Shown: piece after piece, positions 16,828 to 25,191 of the stretch | Numbering within the stretch: the stretch's first letter is position 1 | Layout: every line of letters begins with the position of its first letter | NCBI GenBank assembly: GCA_024280945.1 | Contig: JAMXLO010000143.1 | Span: forward strand, 1-64,000 | DNA from: Acetobacteraceae bacterium | GTDB lineage: Bacteria > Pseudomonadota > Alphaproteobacteria > Acetobacterales > Acetobacteraceae | Length of the DNA stretch: 64,000 bases | Reading direction: 5' to 3' | Notes under the pieces: generated by a model | What the model was told of the DNA's origin: nothing | What the model saw: only the letters and a program-made list of their open reading frames with translations | Database searches by the model: none | Position numbers and translations under genes: made by a program

Positions 16828-17205
16828 TCAGAAGTCTGGCCAGCGACGGGTGCGGTACGCCTCCTGCTCGGGCGTCAGCACGCGTGGACCATCGCTGACC
16901 TCGGGTGGCCGGTTCGGCAGGGCCGCCGGATCGCGCCAGCAATCGACCACGCCAAGACTCCGGGTACAGTACGGTGGTGACTCCGGCACCGGCTCGATCG
17001 GACGGCAATAGCTCTTGCCCTGCTCCATTCGCACAATCGAGCAATCCCTGCCGGTAACCGCGGAATACACGGCATCCAGCGGGCTCCGCTGAAGCACCGC
17101 GATGCTGCCGACGGTCACCCCCACGCCGACGGTCGCCGCCTGCTCCGGCGTGATGCCGCAACCAGCCAGCAGAACCACAGCTGGCAACATGGGCAGAAAT
17201 CGCAT
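16828..17205 (-). CDS. Small lipoprotein, unknown function
   Basis: A 125-residue protein with a lipoprotein signal (MRFLPMLPAVVLLAGC, lipobox LLAGC, Cys16), a glycine/valine-rich segment (TVGVGVTVGSIAV) and a cysteine-containing mature part (GRDCSIV, SYCRP, PYCTR, DCWRDP) ending in TPEQEAYRTRRWPDF. The four mature cysteines could form two disulfides in the periplasm. The reading frame stays open far upstream across bamB and der, but that is antisense; the lipobox fixes the true start at ATG 17205. No named family. Confidence 0.65.
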   Translation of the reverse strand: MRFLPMLPAVVLLAGCGITPEQAATVGVGVTVGSIAVLQRSPLDAVYSAVTGRDCSIVRMEQGKSYCRPIEPVPESPPYCTRSLGVVDCWRDPAALPNRPPEVSDGPRVLTPEQEAYRTRRWPDF

Positions 17206-17319
17206 GGCGTCAGTCTGCGCCCACCAGGTAAATCGCTGGTTTGCAAGGCGTTTGCCGCTGCGCAGGAGCATCGCTATGGTCCGCCGCCGCTGGACGGGCA
17301 GCGAATCGCGGGAGCGCAC

Positions 17320-17985
17320 GTGGTCGATATTTTCGACGAAGTCGATGAAGAACTGCGCGCGGAGCGGGCGCAGCAGCTGCTCAAGCGCTACGCCGGGCTG
17401 ATCCTGGCTGTCGCGGTGCTGATCATAGGCGCGGCGGCGGGATGGCAGGGCTGGCGCTGGTACGAAGCGCGACAGGACCAGAAGGCGGCAGCCCAGTATC
17501 TGGCAGCGATGACGCTGGCGGATGCTTCGCCGACGGGCAGCAACGAGGCGACCCGAACGGCTGCCACTGCGACGTTCGCCTCGGTCGCCGCACAAGGCCC
17601 CACCGGGTACGCGACCCTGGCGCGACTGCGCGAGGCGGCGCTGAAGGCAGATGCCGGCGACCTGCGTGGCGCGACTGCGCTGTGGGACCAGGTGGCAGGC
17701 GACTCGTCGGTTGATCCATTGTTGCGCGATCTGGCAAGCCTGCTTTGGGCCCAGCACCAGATCGACCAAGGTGACCTCGCACTGATCGAGGCACGGCTGA
17801 AGCCGCTGGCCGCTGCGGACAATCCATGGCATGCGCTGGCCGAGGAACAGCTTGCGCTGCTGGACCTGCGGCAGGGGAAAAAGGATCAGGCAAAGACGAA
17901 ATTGCAGCATCTGGCGCAGGACGCCACGGCGCCTAGCGGAGTTCGTGGCCGGGCGAGTGGGCTGCTGACGCGGCTGGGCGGGTAA
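17320..17985 (+). CDS. YfgM-like membrane-anchored TPR protein
   Basis: A 221-residue protein: short cytoplasmic N-terminus (VDIFDEVDEELRAERAQQLLKRY), one transmembrane helix at about 24-44, and a periplasmic tetratricopeptide-like domain. This is the YfgM/TPR_21 pattern; YfgM links the Sec translocon to periplasmic chaperones. Start is GTG 17320 with GGAG nine bases upstream. bamB follows after 6 bases and der after that, the same yfgM-bamB-der order seen in many proteobacteria, which strongly supports the call. Confidence 0.9.
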   Translation: MVDIFDEVDEELRAERAQQLLKRYAGLILAVAVLIIGAAAGWQGWRWYEARQDQKAAAQYLAAMTLADASPTGSNEATRTAATATFASVAAQGPTGYATLARLREAALKADAGDLRGATALWDQVAGDSSVDPLLRDLASLLWAQHQIDQGDLALIEARLKPLAAADNPWHALAEEQLALLDLRQGKKDQAKTKLQHLAQDATAPSGVRGRASGLLTRLGG

Positions 17986-17991
17986 CGCGCG

Positions 17992-19320
17992 ATGGCATCG
18001 ATGCGTGGCGCGACGCGCCGCTCGGCTTTGCTTGCGCCACTGGCGCTCGCCGGTTGCGGGCTGTGGGACGATTGGTTCGGCAGCCGCAAGACGCCACTGC
18101 CGGGCAAGCGTGAACCGATCCTGGGTGGCCGCGGTACCCTGCAGGTCGATGAGGGTACGCCAAAGGTCGAGCTGCCGCCCGCGGTGCGCAATGCGGCCTG
18201 GCCGCAGGCAGGCGGCAATCCGGCACATTTCATGGGCCATCTCGCGGCAAGCGACCAGCTGACCGAAGCGTGGAGTGCCAATATCGGCGCTGGCGGCGGT
18301 TATCGTCGCAAGATCATGGCGCAGCCCGTGGTGGCGGATGGGATCGTCTATGTCATGGACTCGAAGGCCGTGGTCTCCGCCTTCGATATGGCCCGCGGCA
18401 GTCGGGTCTGGCGGACCGATACGAAGGACGAGGACGATGACAGTACCAACGTGGGCGGCGGACTGACGCTCGACCAAGGCACGCTCTACGCGGTCAACGG
18501 ACTGGCAGAGCTGGTGGCACTCGATGCCGCGAAGGGAACCATCCGCTGGCGCAGCCAGTTTGGAGCGCCGACGCGGTCCGCGCCGACCGTGGTCGAAGGC
18601 AGGCTGTTCGTGACGACGATCGAGGACCGACTGCTTGCATTGGCTGCCGATGATGGCCGGCAGCTCTGGTCGCATCAGGCCGCCAATCCGACGACCAGCA
18701 TCCTGGGGCGGCCGGCACCGGCCTATTCCGCCGGGCTGGTGGTCGGCGGGTTCGGCTCCGGCGAACTGGCGACAATGCGCGCCGACAGCGGCAGCGTCGT
18801 CTGGACCGACACGCTGGCGACCGCGATCCGCAGCGGCAGTCTCGCGGATTTCCCGGCAATCCGCGGCTTGCCGGTGATCGGCGATGGAAAAGTCTACGCC
18901 ATGAGCCTGGGTGGACTCACTGTGGCGATCGACCTGCCCACGGGCCGACGCCTGTGGGAGCGCGAGGCCGCCGGCGAGGACAGTCCCTGGGCCACCGGAG
19001 CATGGCTCTTCATCGTCTCGCTGGAGCAGAAGATGGCTGCACTCAACCGGGATGACGGTCGCGTCTCCTGGGTCACGCAATTGCCGCGCTGGAAGAACCC
19101 AGAAAAGGAAGAGGACCCCATCACCTGGTATGGCCCGCTGTTGGTGAGCGATCGCCTGGTGGTCGCCGGCACGAACCATGAGGCGCTCGCCGTCAGCCCC
19201 TATACCGGGGAGGTCCTGGGTCGGCAGGAATTGTCCGGGGCAGCGTCGCTCGGGCCGATCGTGGCGGATGGCACCGTCTTCGTGGTGACCGACGACGGCA
19301 GGCTGCTGGCGCTGCGCTGA
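17992..19320 (+). CDS. bamB: Outer membrane assembly lipoprotein BamB
   Basis: A 442-residue lipoprotein with lipobox near LALAGC (Cys22) and a PQQ-like beta-propeller of repeated blades (for example VVADGIVYVMDSKAVVSAFD, LDQGTLYAVNGLAELVALDA, ADGTVFVVTDDGRLLALR). BamB is a periplasm-facing partner of BamA in outer-membrane protein insertion; bamA lies at 60.4 kb. ATG 17992 lies 6 bases past the YfgM-like gene. The TGA stop overlaps the edge of a degenerate palindromic repeat. Confidence 0.94.
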   Translation: MASMRGATRRSALLAPLALAGCGLWDDWFGSRKTPLPGKREPILGGRGTLQVDEGTPKVELPPAVRNAAWPQAGGNPAHFMGHLAASDQLTEAWSANIGAGGGYRRKIMAQPVVADGIVYVMDSKAVVSAFDMARGSRVWRTDTKDEDDDSTNVGGGLTLDQGTLYAVNGLAELVALDAAKGTIRWRSQFGAPTRSAPTVVEGRLFVTTIEDRLLALAADDGRQLWSHQAANPTTSILGRPAPAYSAGLVVGGFGSGELATMRADSGSVVWTDTLATAIRSGSLADFPAIRGLPVIGDGKVYAMSLGGLTVAIDLPTGRRLWEREAAGEDSPWATGAWLFIVSLEQKMAALNRDDGRVSWVTQLPRWKNPEKEEDPITWYGPLLVSDRLVVAGTNHEALAVSPYTGEVLGRQELSGAASLGPIVADGTVFVVTDDGRLLALR

Positions 19321-19369
19321 GCGCGATGATCGGAGGCGGAATCCTCGGAGATCTGAATCGCGCGAGCAC
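19317..19369. repeat. Degenerate half copy of the 10.5-kb palindromic element
   Basis: This segment shares with 10519-10570 the spaced blocks GAGCGCGAT, then GCGGAATC, then TGAATCGCGC, in the same order and near-equal spacing. It fills most of the bamB-der gap and starts at the bamB stop codon. It lacks CTAG at either end (CTGA on the left), and the second hairpin of the longer copy is missing. Confidence 0.55.
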
Positions 19370-19381
19370 AAACTGAGTGCG

Positions 19382-20713
19382 ATGCTGCCTTTGGTGGTCA
19401 TTGCCGGTCGGCCGAATGTGGGCAAGAGCAGCCTGTTCAACCGCCTGGTCGGGCGCCGCCTCGCGCTGGTTGCCGACACACCGGGTGTGACGCGGGACCG
19501 CAAGGAGGCCGAGGCACTGCTGCGCGGCCGGCGCGTGCGACTGGTCGACACGGCGGGGCTGGAGGAAGCGGCGCCCGAATCGCTGGCAGGCCGAATGGCA
19601 GAAGGCGCTTCTGCAGCCAGCGCTGCCGCAGACCTGGTGCTCTTCGTCGTTGACGCGCGCGACGGCGTCACGCCGGCCGATCGACACTATGCGCGCTGGC
19701 TGCATCGGCTGGGACGACCGGTCGTGGTGGTTGCCAACAAGGCGGAGGGCCGGTCGACGCAGTCGTCGGTCTTGGATGCGTTCGAACTCGGTTTCGACGA
19801 GCCGATCGCGGTTTCGGCCGAGCATGGCGAGGGCATCTCGGATCTGATGGCTGAGATCGCGTCTCGGCTGCCAGAGGCGACGGACGAAGTGGCCGAGCAA
19901 CCGCGACCCCTGAAGCTGGCCATCGTCGGCCGGCCGAACGCCGGCAAGTCGACGCTGCTGAATCGCCTGGTGGGCGAGGAGCGGATGCTGACAGGGCCAG
20001 AACCGGGACTGACCCGCGATGCGGTGTCGGTCATGCTGCACGAAGGCGGGAACCCGATCGAGCTGGTGGACACCGCAGGCCTGCGTCGCAAGGCGCGCAT
20101 CGAAGCGCCATTGGAACGGCTTGCCGTCGGGGCGGCGATCGGCGCGCTGAAGCTGGCCGAAGTGGTGGTACTCGTGGTTGACGCGAGCGAAGGCCTGCAT
20201 GACCAGGACCTGCAGATCGCGCAACTGATCGAGCGGGAAGGGCGCGCCGGTGTGCTCGCGCTGAACAAGTGGGATGCGGTGGCAGACCGGACCAAGGCGC
20301 GCCGTGCCATCACCGATCGGTTGGAAACCAGCCTGGCGCAATCGCGCGGCTTGCCGGTCGTGCCACTCTCCGCATTGACCGGATCTGGCGTGGATCAGCT
20401 GCTGCCCGCGGTGCGTCAGGCGCATGCGGTGTGGAACACCAGGGTGCCGACCGCCGAACTGAACCGCTGGTTCGAGCTTGCGCTGACGCGGCACCCGCCA
20501 CCCTTGCTGAAGGGCCGGCGACTGAAGCTGCGCTATGTCACCCAGGCCAAGGCGCGCCCACCGACCTTTGTGGTTTTCGGCACACGCGCTGAGCAGTTGC
20601 CGGAGGACTATCAGCGCTACCTGGTCAACAGCCTGCGTGAAGCCTTCGACCTGCCTGGCACGCCCATCCGCCTGCAGTTGCGCGGCACACGGAACCCTTA
20701 CACGGATCACTGA
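19382..20713 (+). CDS. der: Ribosome biogenesis GTPase Der (EngA)
   Basis: A 443-residue tandem-GTPase. The first G domain has P-loop GRPNVGKSS, switch DTPGVTRDRKE, DTAGL and NKAEG; the second has GRPNAGKST, DTAGLRRKARIE and NKWDAV. The C-terminal KH-like domain ends in RLQLRGTRNPY. Der assists 50S subunit assembly in the cytoplasm and is essential in most bacteria. Length fits the family (about 440-490). It follows yfgM-like and bamB in the conserved order. Confidence 0.97.
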   Translation: MLPLVVIAGRPNVGKSSLFNRLVGRRLALVADTPGVTRDRKEAEALLRGRRVRLVDTAGLEEAAPESLAGRMAEGASAASAAADLVLFVVDARDGVTPADRHYARWLHRLGRPVVVVANKAEGRSTQSSVLDAFELGFDEPIAVSAEHGEGISDLMAEIASRLPEATDEVAEQPRPLKLAIVGRPNAGKSTLLNRLVGEERMLTGPEPGLTRDAVSVMLHEGGNPIELVDTAGLRRKARIEAPLERLAVGAAIGALKLAEVVVLVVDASEGLHDQDLQIAQLIEREGRAGVLALNKWDAVADRTKARRAITDRLETSLAQSRGLPVVPLSALTGSGVDQLLPAVRQAHAVWNTRVPTAELNRWFELALTRHPPPLLKGRRLKLRYVTQAKARPPTFVVFGTRAEQLPEDYQRYLVNSLREAFDLPGTPIRLQLRGTRNPYTDH

Positions 20714-20715
20714 CA

Positions 20716-21546
20716 GTGGAGGCGTTCTGGTTCGCTCTGCTGGCCCGCGCCGCGGTCAGCGCCGGTGTGGTCGTCACCGCCACGGTCGCAGCCGAGGCCG
20801 CCGGGCCATTCTGGGGCGGATTGATCGTGTCGTTGCCGATCGGCGCCGGCCCTGCCTATGCGATGCTGGCTCTGCAGCACGACGCCGCATTCATCGCTGC
20901 GAGTGCCCTGGGCAGCTTCGCCGTGAACGCTGCGACGTTCGTGTTCCTGGCGGCACTTGCGCTGCTGGCGACGCGTGTCCGATGGGGATGGGCTCTGGTG
21001 GGCGGCCTGGTCTGCTGGTCGATTGCCGCAGCGCTGATCCGCTGCATCGAATGGGATGTTCCCAGTGCGATCGTGCTCAATCTCGCAGCAATATTGGCCA
21101 GCCTCGCAGCGACGCGCTCGGTGCAGCGCAACGCCATAACACCGCGAGGCCCGGTGCGACGACGCTGGTTCGAGCTGCCGGTGCGTGCAGTGATGGTGGG
21201 CTCGATGGTGGGCGCCGTGGTCACCGGCAGTCGCGCGCTCGGGCCGACCCTGACCGGCATGGCAGCGGTGTTCCCGGTGGCGTTCACCAGCTTTGCGCTG
21301 CTGATGCTGCCGCGCGTTGGCGGCGACGTGGCCGCAGCGATCATGGTCAGCGCGTTGCGCGCGATGCCGGGCTTCGCGCTCGCATTGCTCACACTGCATT
21401 TGGCCGCCGTACCACTCGGCGTCGGTGCCGCTTTGGCAGTCGCGCTGCTGCCGTCGCTCCTGTGGTCAGCCTTGCTGATGCTGACGCACGGCCGACGGCT
21501 CGTCAGTCGAATGTATATTTTGCGAAGATCGCCTCCGCGCGCTTGA
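20716..21546 (+). CDS. Integral membrane protein, unknown function
   Basis: A 276-residue protein of about nine hydrophobic helices with short loops. It starts at GTG 20716, three bases after the der stop. Two halves each contain a small-residue-rich segment (GPFWGGLIVSLPIGAGPAYAM and GPTLTGMAAVFPVAFTSFALLM) that look like an internal repeat, as in transporter folds with inverted symmetry. The 3' end overlaps the end of the convergent solute-binding protein gene by 44 bases. I recognise no named family. Confidence 0.7.
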   Translation: MEAFWFALLARAAVSAGVVVTATVAAEAAGPFWGGLIVSLPIGAGPAYAMLALQHDAAFIAASALGSFAVNAATFVFLAALALLATRVRWGWALVGGLVCWSIAAALIRCIEWDVPSAIVLNLAAILASLAATRSVQRNAITPRGPVRRRWFELPVRAVMVGSMVGAVVTGSRALGPTLTGMAAVFPVAFTSFALLMLPRVGGDVAAAIMVSALRAMPGFALALLTLHLAAVPLGVGAALAVALLPSLLWSALLMLTHGRRLVSRMYILRRSPPRA

Positions 21547-22882
21547 ATGCCTTGTCGACGGCCTGCGCCGGCGTCATGTCGTTCTTGATGACATCGGCAT
21601 ACATCGTGCCCCAGAGCTGTTCAGCGCCCACCTGGCCATATGCGGGGTTGTACGCGTAGTAGCTCGCGGTGGTGGGGCCCAACACGGATTCTTCCGTAAA
21701 CGGCGCCCGGTGCGGATCGCTCGGATCGAGCCACCACGGATCATCCTTCGCGATCTGCGGCATCGACGGAACCGTGCGGCCAAGCCCGCCCTTCAGGTTG
21801 GCATTCAGTACCTCTGGCTGCATGAAGAAGCGGCTGAAGTCCTTGGCGACCTCGAGGTTCTTCGTGCCCTTGGGGATGAACAGACCGCCGGCGCCGACCG
21901 GTGCCGGCATCTGCTTGCCATCCTCGCCCAGCGGCAGGCCGATGGTCCTGCTCTCCTCGTAATATGCTTTCTTGTCCTTGATCATCGCGAGTTCGGTGGA
22001 AATCGAACCATCCAGATCCATGACGAGGAGCTTCTCATGGAACGCGTTGTTGTCATCGGCATCAGTCCAGCTTATGGCCTCGGGCGGCACGTAGCCCTGC
22101 TTGTAGGCATCGGTCAGAAAACTGACGGTGCGGATCGCCGCATCGCGGACCTGCGGATTGTCGGTATGGAGCTTGCCGTCGGGCGTGACGATGTCCGCTC
22201 CACCATAGGCAATCATGAAGTGCTGGAACAGGCCGTTGCCGTCGTTCGGTCCGACGGTGGTCATCTGCGGCCCTAACGCGTAGATCTTGCGCCTTCCCTT
22301 GGCACGCAGCACCTTTTGCATCGGCTTGAAGAAGTTCCAGCGCGCATCCCAGGTGTTGGGAATGTCCGACAGCTTGAATCCGGCCTGTTCCACCAGATCG
22401 CCCCAGAAATGGAACGGCTCCGCGCCCTGGCTCAGCGGCACAAGATAGTAATCGCGGCGTTTGGTGACGCTGTTGTAGTAGCTGGAGTTCAGCAGAGCGG
22501 TATGGCTCAGTTCCGACTTGTGCGCCTCGACGATATCGTTGACATCAAGAATCTTGTCGTTCCACGCGTTCTGCGGCAGCAGCGTGCCAGGCGCGATGTG
22601 GAAGATCAGGTCCGGGACATCGCCCGTCGTCAGCGCCGATATTATCTTCTGGTTCAATGCCGTGAACGGCATGATGCTGAGATCGATCTTGTTGCCGCTG
22701 GCCTTTTCGTATGCGGCAGCTGTCGCACGGAATGCGGCATCCTCTTCCGGCACGAAGCCTTGATCCCGCCAGACAACGGCCGTGCTCGCGGCTGCCCTGG
22801 CGATGTGCGGACGCATGAGAGCCCCTGATGCCAACAAACCCAGTGATCCGCGAATCGCTGACCGTCGGCTCATGTATGTCAC
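21503..22882 (-). CDS. Family 1 extracellular solute-binding protein, Tat signal
   Basis: A 459-residue periplasmic binding protein of an ABC importer. The N-terminus MSRRSAIRGSLGLLASGALMRP is a twin-arginine type signal, with cleavage after about residue 31. The mature part shows the sugar-type SBP pattern (ASGNKIDLSIMPFTALNQKI, VMDLDGSISTELAM, AKDFSRFFMQPEV). Start is GTG 22882, seven bases behind GGAAGGAG; ATG 22873 is an alternative. A close paralogue lies 240 bases upstream on the same strand. No permease or ATPase gene is in the window, so the ligand is unknown (sugar or polyol by family precedent). Confidence 0.88.
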   Translation of the reverse strand: MTYMSRRSAIRGSLGLLASGALMRPHIARAAASTAVVWRDQGFVPEEDAAFRATAAAYEKASGNKIDLSIMPFTALNQKIISALTTGDVPDLIFHIAPGTLLPQNAWNDKILDVNDIVEAHKSELSHTALLNSSYYNSVTKRRDYYLVPLSQGAEPFHFWGDLVEQAGFKLSDIPNTWDARWNFFKPMQKVLRAKGRRKIYALGPQMTTVGPNDGNGLFQHFMIAYGGADIVTPDGKLHTDNPQVRDAAIRTVSFLTDAYKQGYVPPEAISWTDADDNNAFHEKLLVMDLDGSISTELAMIKDKKAYYEESRTIGLPLGEDGKQMPAPVGAGGLFIPKGTKNLEVAKDFSRFFMQPEVLNANLKGGLGRTVPSMPQIAKDDPWWLDPSDPHRAPFTEESVLGPTTASYYAYNPAYGQVGAEQLWGTMYADVIKNDMTPAQAVDKAFKRAEAIFAKYTFD

Positions 22883-23122
22883 GGCCGTTCTCCTTCCCTG
22901 CGTGATTGACCGATCGCCGATGCGCCGGTTCTTTTGTCGCGGCGACTGCGCCGAGGGTTCAATACTTGATTTTGCTTGGCATGGGGTAACCGAGCGCGGT
23001 CAAAACATCTGGAGCATCAGGAAGCGTAAGCAAAAGCCAGCAAGTCAACCACACGCAATACCAATGCCGGCCAGCATCATGGCCGGTGCCGTGCCTTACC
23101 GGTGCGCCGCGGCGCTTGCTGT

Positions 23123-24502
23123 CTACCCGAACGTATACTTGGCGAAGATTGCCTCTGCTCGCTTGAACGCCTTGTCGATCGCTGCCGAAGGAGTCATCCC
23201 ATTCTTGATGACGTCAGCATGGCAATTGCCCCACAGCTGCTCGGCGCTGACCTGGCCCCAGGCCGGATTGAAACCGTTGTAGCCCGGGAAGGTTGGTCCC
23301 AGCACAGCCTCGTGCACATATGGCGACCGGTGCGGATCCTCTTTCGTATCGAGCCACCAGGGATCGTCTTTCACGATCTGCGGTATGACCGGCACCCAGC
23401 GGCCAAGGCCATTCTTGAGGTTCTCGTTCATCACCTTCGGCTGCATGAAATATTTCATGAAGTCCTTCGCCGTCGCGACATTCTTGGCTCCCTTAGGGAT
23501 GAAGCCACCGCCCGCACCCTGCGGCGCAGGCATCGGCGAGCCGTCGTTGCGGTTGGGCAGACCCATCACGGCCGCTTCCTCGTAGTACGCCTTCTTGTTC
23601 TTGATCATCGCCAGTTCAGTCGACAGCGTGCCGTCGAGATCCATCACGAACAGCTTTTCGTGGTAGGCATTGTTGTCATCAGCATCGTTCCAGCTGAGTG
23701 CCTCAGGTGGCACATAGCCTTCCTTGTAGCAGTTGGTCATGAACTCGATCGACCTGATCGCCGCTTCGCGCACCTTCGGATCGTCGGTGTGCAGCCTCCC
23801 GTCTTTGGTCAGCAAGCCCTGACCGCCGTTGGCGATCAGGAAATGAAAGAACAGCCCATTGCCGTCATTCGGCCCGACCGTGGTGATCTGTAGACCCATG
23901 GCATACATCCTGCGCATCCCCTGGGCACGCAGGGCCTTCTGCACGGGCTTGAAGAAATTCCAAAAGGCATCCCAGGTATTCGGCGCCTCGGACAGCTTGA
24001 AGCCGGCCTTGGCAACCAGGTCACCCCAGATATGGAACGGGGCAACGGCCTGCTTGATCGGAACCATGTAGAAGCGGCGCTGTTTCGTCGCGCTGTTGTA
24101 GAAGGTCGAGTTCAGCAATGCGGTCTCACTGAGCTCTGCACTCAGTGACCCCACGACGTCGCTCACGTCTTCCAGTTTGTTGTCCCAGGCGAACTGCGGC
24201 AGGATCGTCGCAGGGGCGTCGTGAAAGATGACGTCCGGAACATCGCCTGCGGTTATCGCGGATATCGCCTTCTGGTTCAGCGCCTGGAATGGCATGACGC
24301 TGAGGTCGATCCGGTTGCCGCTGGCCTTCTGATAGTCATCCACAGTCTTGCGGAACGCGGCGTCCTCTTGCGGCACAAAGCCCTGCACCTGCCAGACGAC
24401 GGCCGTTGTTGCATCCGCGTTGGCAATGTGTGGTCGCGCGAGTGACCCCGCTGCCAAACCCAGAGACCCACGCAGTACGGATCGCCGGCTTGCGAATGGC
24501 AT
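23123..24502 (-). CDS. Family 1 extracellular solute-binding protein, Tat signal (paralogue)
   Basis: A 459-residue paralogue of the next gene, identical over many blocks (for example TTVGPNDGNGLF, YKQ/EGYVPPEA, AFKRAEAIFAKYTF at the C-terminus). The signal is MPFASRRSVLRGSLGLAAGS with a twin-arginine motif. ATG 24502 is used because AAGGAAG lies about eight bases upstream; ATG 24538 is an in-frame alternative that would put the signal too far inside. Both paralogues keep the same length and signal type, so this is a recent tandem duplication rather than a pseudogene. Confidence 0.88.
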   Translation of the reverse strand: MPFASRRSVLRGSLGLAAGSLARPHIANADATTAVVWQVQGFVPQEDAAFRKTVDDYQKASGNRIDLSVMPFQALNQKAISAITAGDVPDVIFHDAPATILPQFAWDNKLEDVSDVVGSLSAELSETALLNSTFYNSATKQRRFYMVPIKQAVAPFHIWGDLVAKAGFKLSEAPNTWDAFWNFFKPVQKALRAQGMRRMYAMGLQITTVGPNDGNGLFFHFLIANGGQGLLTKDGRLHTDDPKVREAAIRSIEFMTNCYKEGYVPPEALSWNDADDNNAYHEKLFVMDLDGTLSTELAMIKNKKAYYEEAAVMGLPNRNDGSPMPAPQGAGGGFIPKGAKNVATAKDFMKYFMQPKVMNENLKNGLGRWVPVIPQIVKDDPWWLDTKEDPHRSPYVHEAVLGPTFPGYNGFNPAWGQVSAEQLWGNCHADVIKNGMTPSAAIDKAFKRAEAIFAKYTFG

Positions 24503-24757
24503 TGCCTGCTTCCTTCCCTGCCTGCTGGCCGGTCGCATGCGCGCCGGCTGTTATCTTTGCAGTGTCAGCCTAGGTCCGCAGTTGGCCGCCCGTCAAAGCG
24601 GTTGGCATTATTGGCCGAGAGGATGACGCGCCGGCGCCCTTTGCCTCTTTGCCCGACAACCGCTGGATGACGACCGCCTCACGCCATCGTGTTGACGCCC
24701 GACACGGACCGCCGCCACTAAGTTTGCGAAGCGACACGAAAGGACATGAGGAACTCG

Positions 24758-25006
24758 ATGACTCGAGCGGCGATGCTTGTCGCCGTTGCGATCGGTCTGT
24801 CTGCCTGCGGGACGTCGGAACCAGACCGGACCCAGGGTGGGGCGGCTGGAGGTGCAGCGACGGGTGCAGCTGTAGGGCTGGTCGGTGGACCCGTGGGGGT
24901 CGTACTTGGCGCCGTTATCGGCGGCGGAGCTGGCGCATTGACCGGCGCCTCCACCGCCCCGGACGATTTGAACCTCGGCGCGCCGCCCTGGAGCGATGCA
25001 AAGTGA
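24758..25006 (+). CDS. Small glycine-zipper lipoprotein
   Basis: An 82-residue protein with lipoprotein signal (MTRAAMLVAVAIGLSAC, lipobox GLSAC, Cys17) and a glycine-zipper core of alternating Gly/Ala (GGAAGGAATGAAVGLVGGP and VVLGAVIGGGAGALTGA), like the osmotically inducible and SlyB/OmpA-linked zipper lipoproteins. GAGGA six bases before ATG 24758 decides the start; ATG 24746 lacks space for a ribosome site. It probably sits in the outer membrane. A palindromic repeat element follows directly after the stop. Confidence 0.75.
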   Translation: MTRAAMLVAVAIGLSACGTSEPDRTQGGAAGGAATGAAVGLVGGPVGVVLGAVIGGGAGALTGASTAPDDLNLGAPPWSDAK

Positions 25007-25022
25007 TCGCTGCTGAAAACGG

Positions 25023-25103
25023 CTCGTGTGGTGGTTCCGAAGTCCGCCGCTTCGTGGATCAGCCGCGGTGGCGGACTTCGGAACCAGAAGCCACACACTT
25101 AAG
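25023..25103. repeat. Palindromic element, sub-type 1
   Basis: The left arm GTGTGGTGGTTCCGAAGTCC and its reverse complement on the right (with a short GCTTC insertion) form a long imperfect palindrome with about 20 bp of loop. The core GGTTCCGAAGTCCGC on both arms is identical to both arms of the element at 51264-51340. The ends are degenerate (CTCG on the left, ACTTAAG on the right). It follows the lipoprotein gene and lies 13 bp from a sub-type 2 copy. Confidence 0.75.
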
Positions 25104-25116
25104 AATCAATGGCTTG

Positions 25117-25191
25117 CTAGTGTCCTCATCGATTCGGAACTCCGCATCCAGCGGATCCACACTGCGACGGACTTCCGAATCGGGACACTAG
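25117..25191. repeat. Palindromic element, sub-type 2, CTAG-bounded
   Basis: A 75-bp imperfect palindrome: CTAGTGTCC at the left and GGACACTAG at the right, with GATTCGGAA and TTCCGAATC inside. The right arm, read inwards, continues GTCCGTCGCA, a string also found in the elements at 51175 and 59400. The CTAG at 25188-25191 contains the TAG stop codon of the MFS transporter on the minus strand. Its length equals that of the copy at 51175-51249. Confidence 0.8.

Noticed and set aside
16828-19671. 947-codon minus-strand open frame across bamB and der
   Set aside because: Only its last 126 codons form a credible gene (lipoprotein from 17205). The rest is antisense to bamB and the YfgM-like gene and has no domain pattern.
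24503-24757. Possible sigma-70 promoter with TTGACG before the glycine-zipper lipoprotein
   Set aside because: The -10 candidate is poor and the spacing is too long to rely on.
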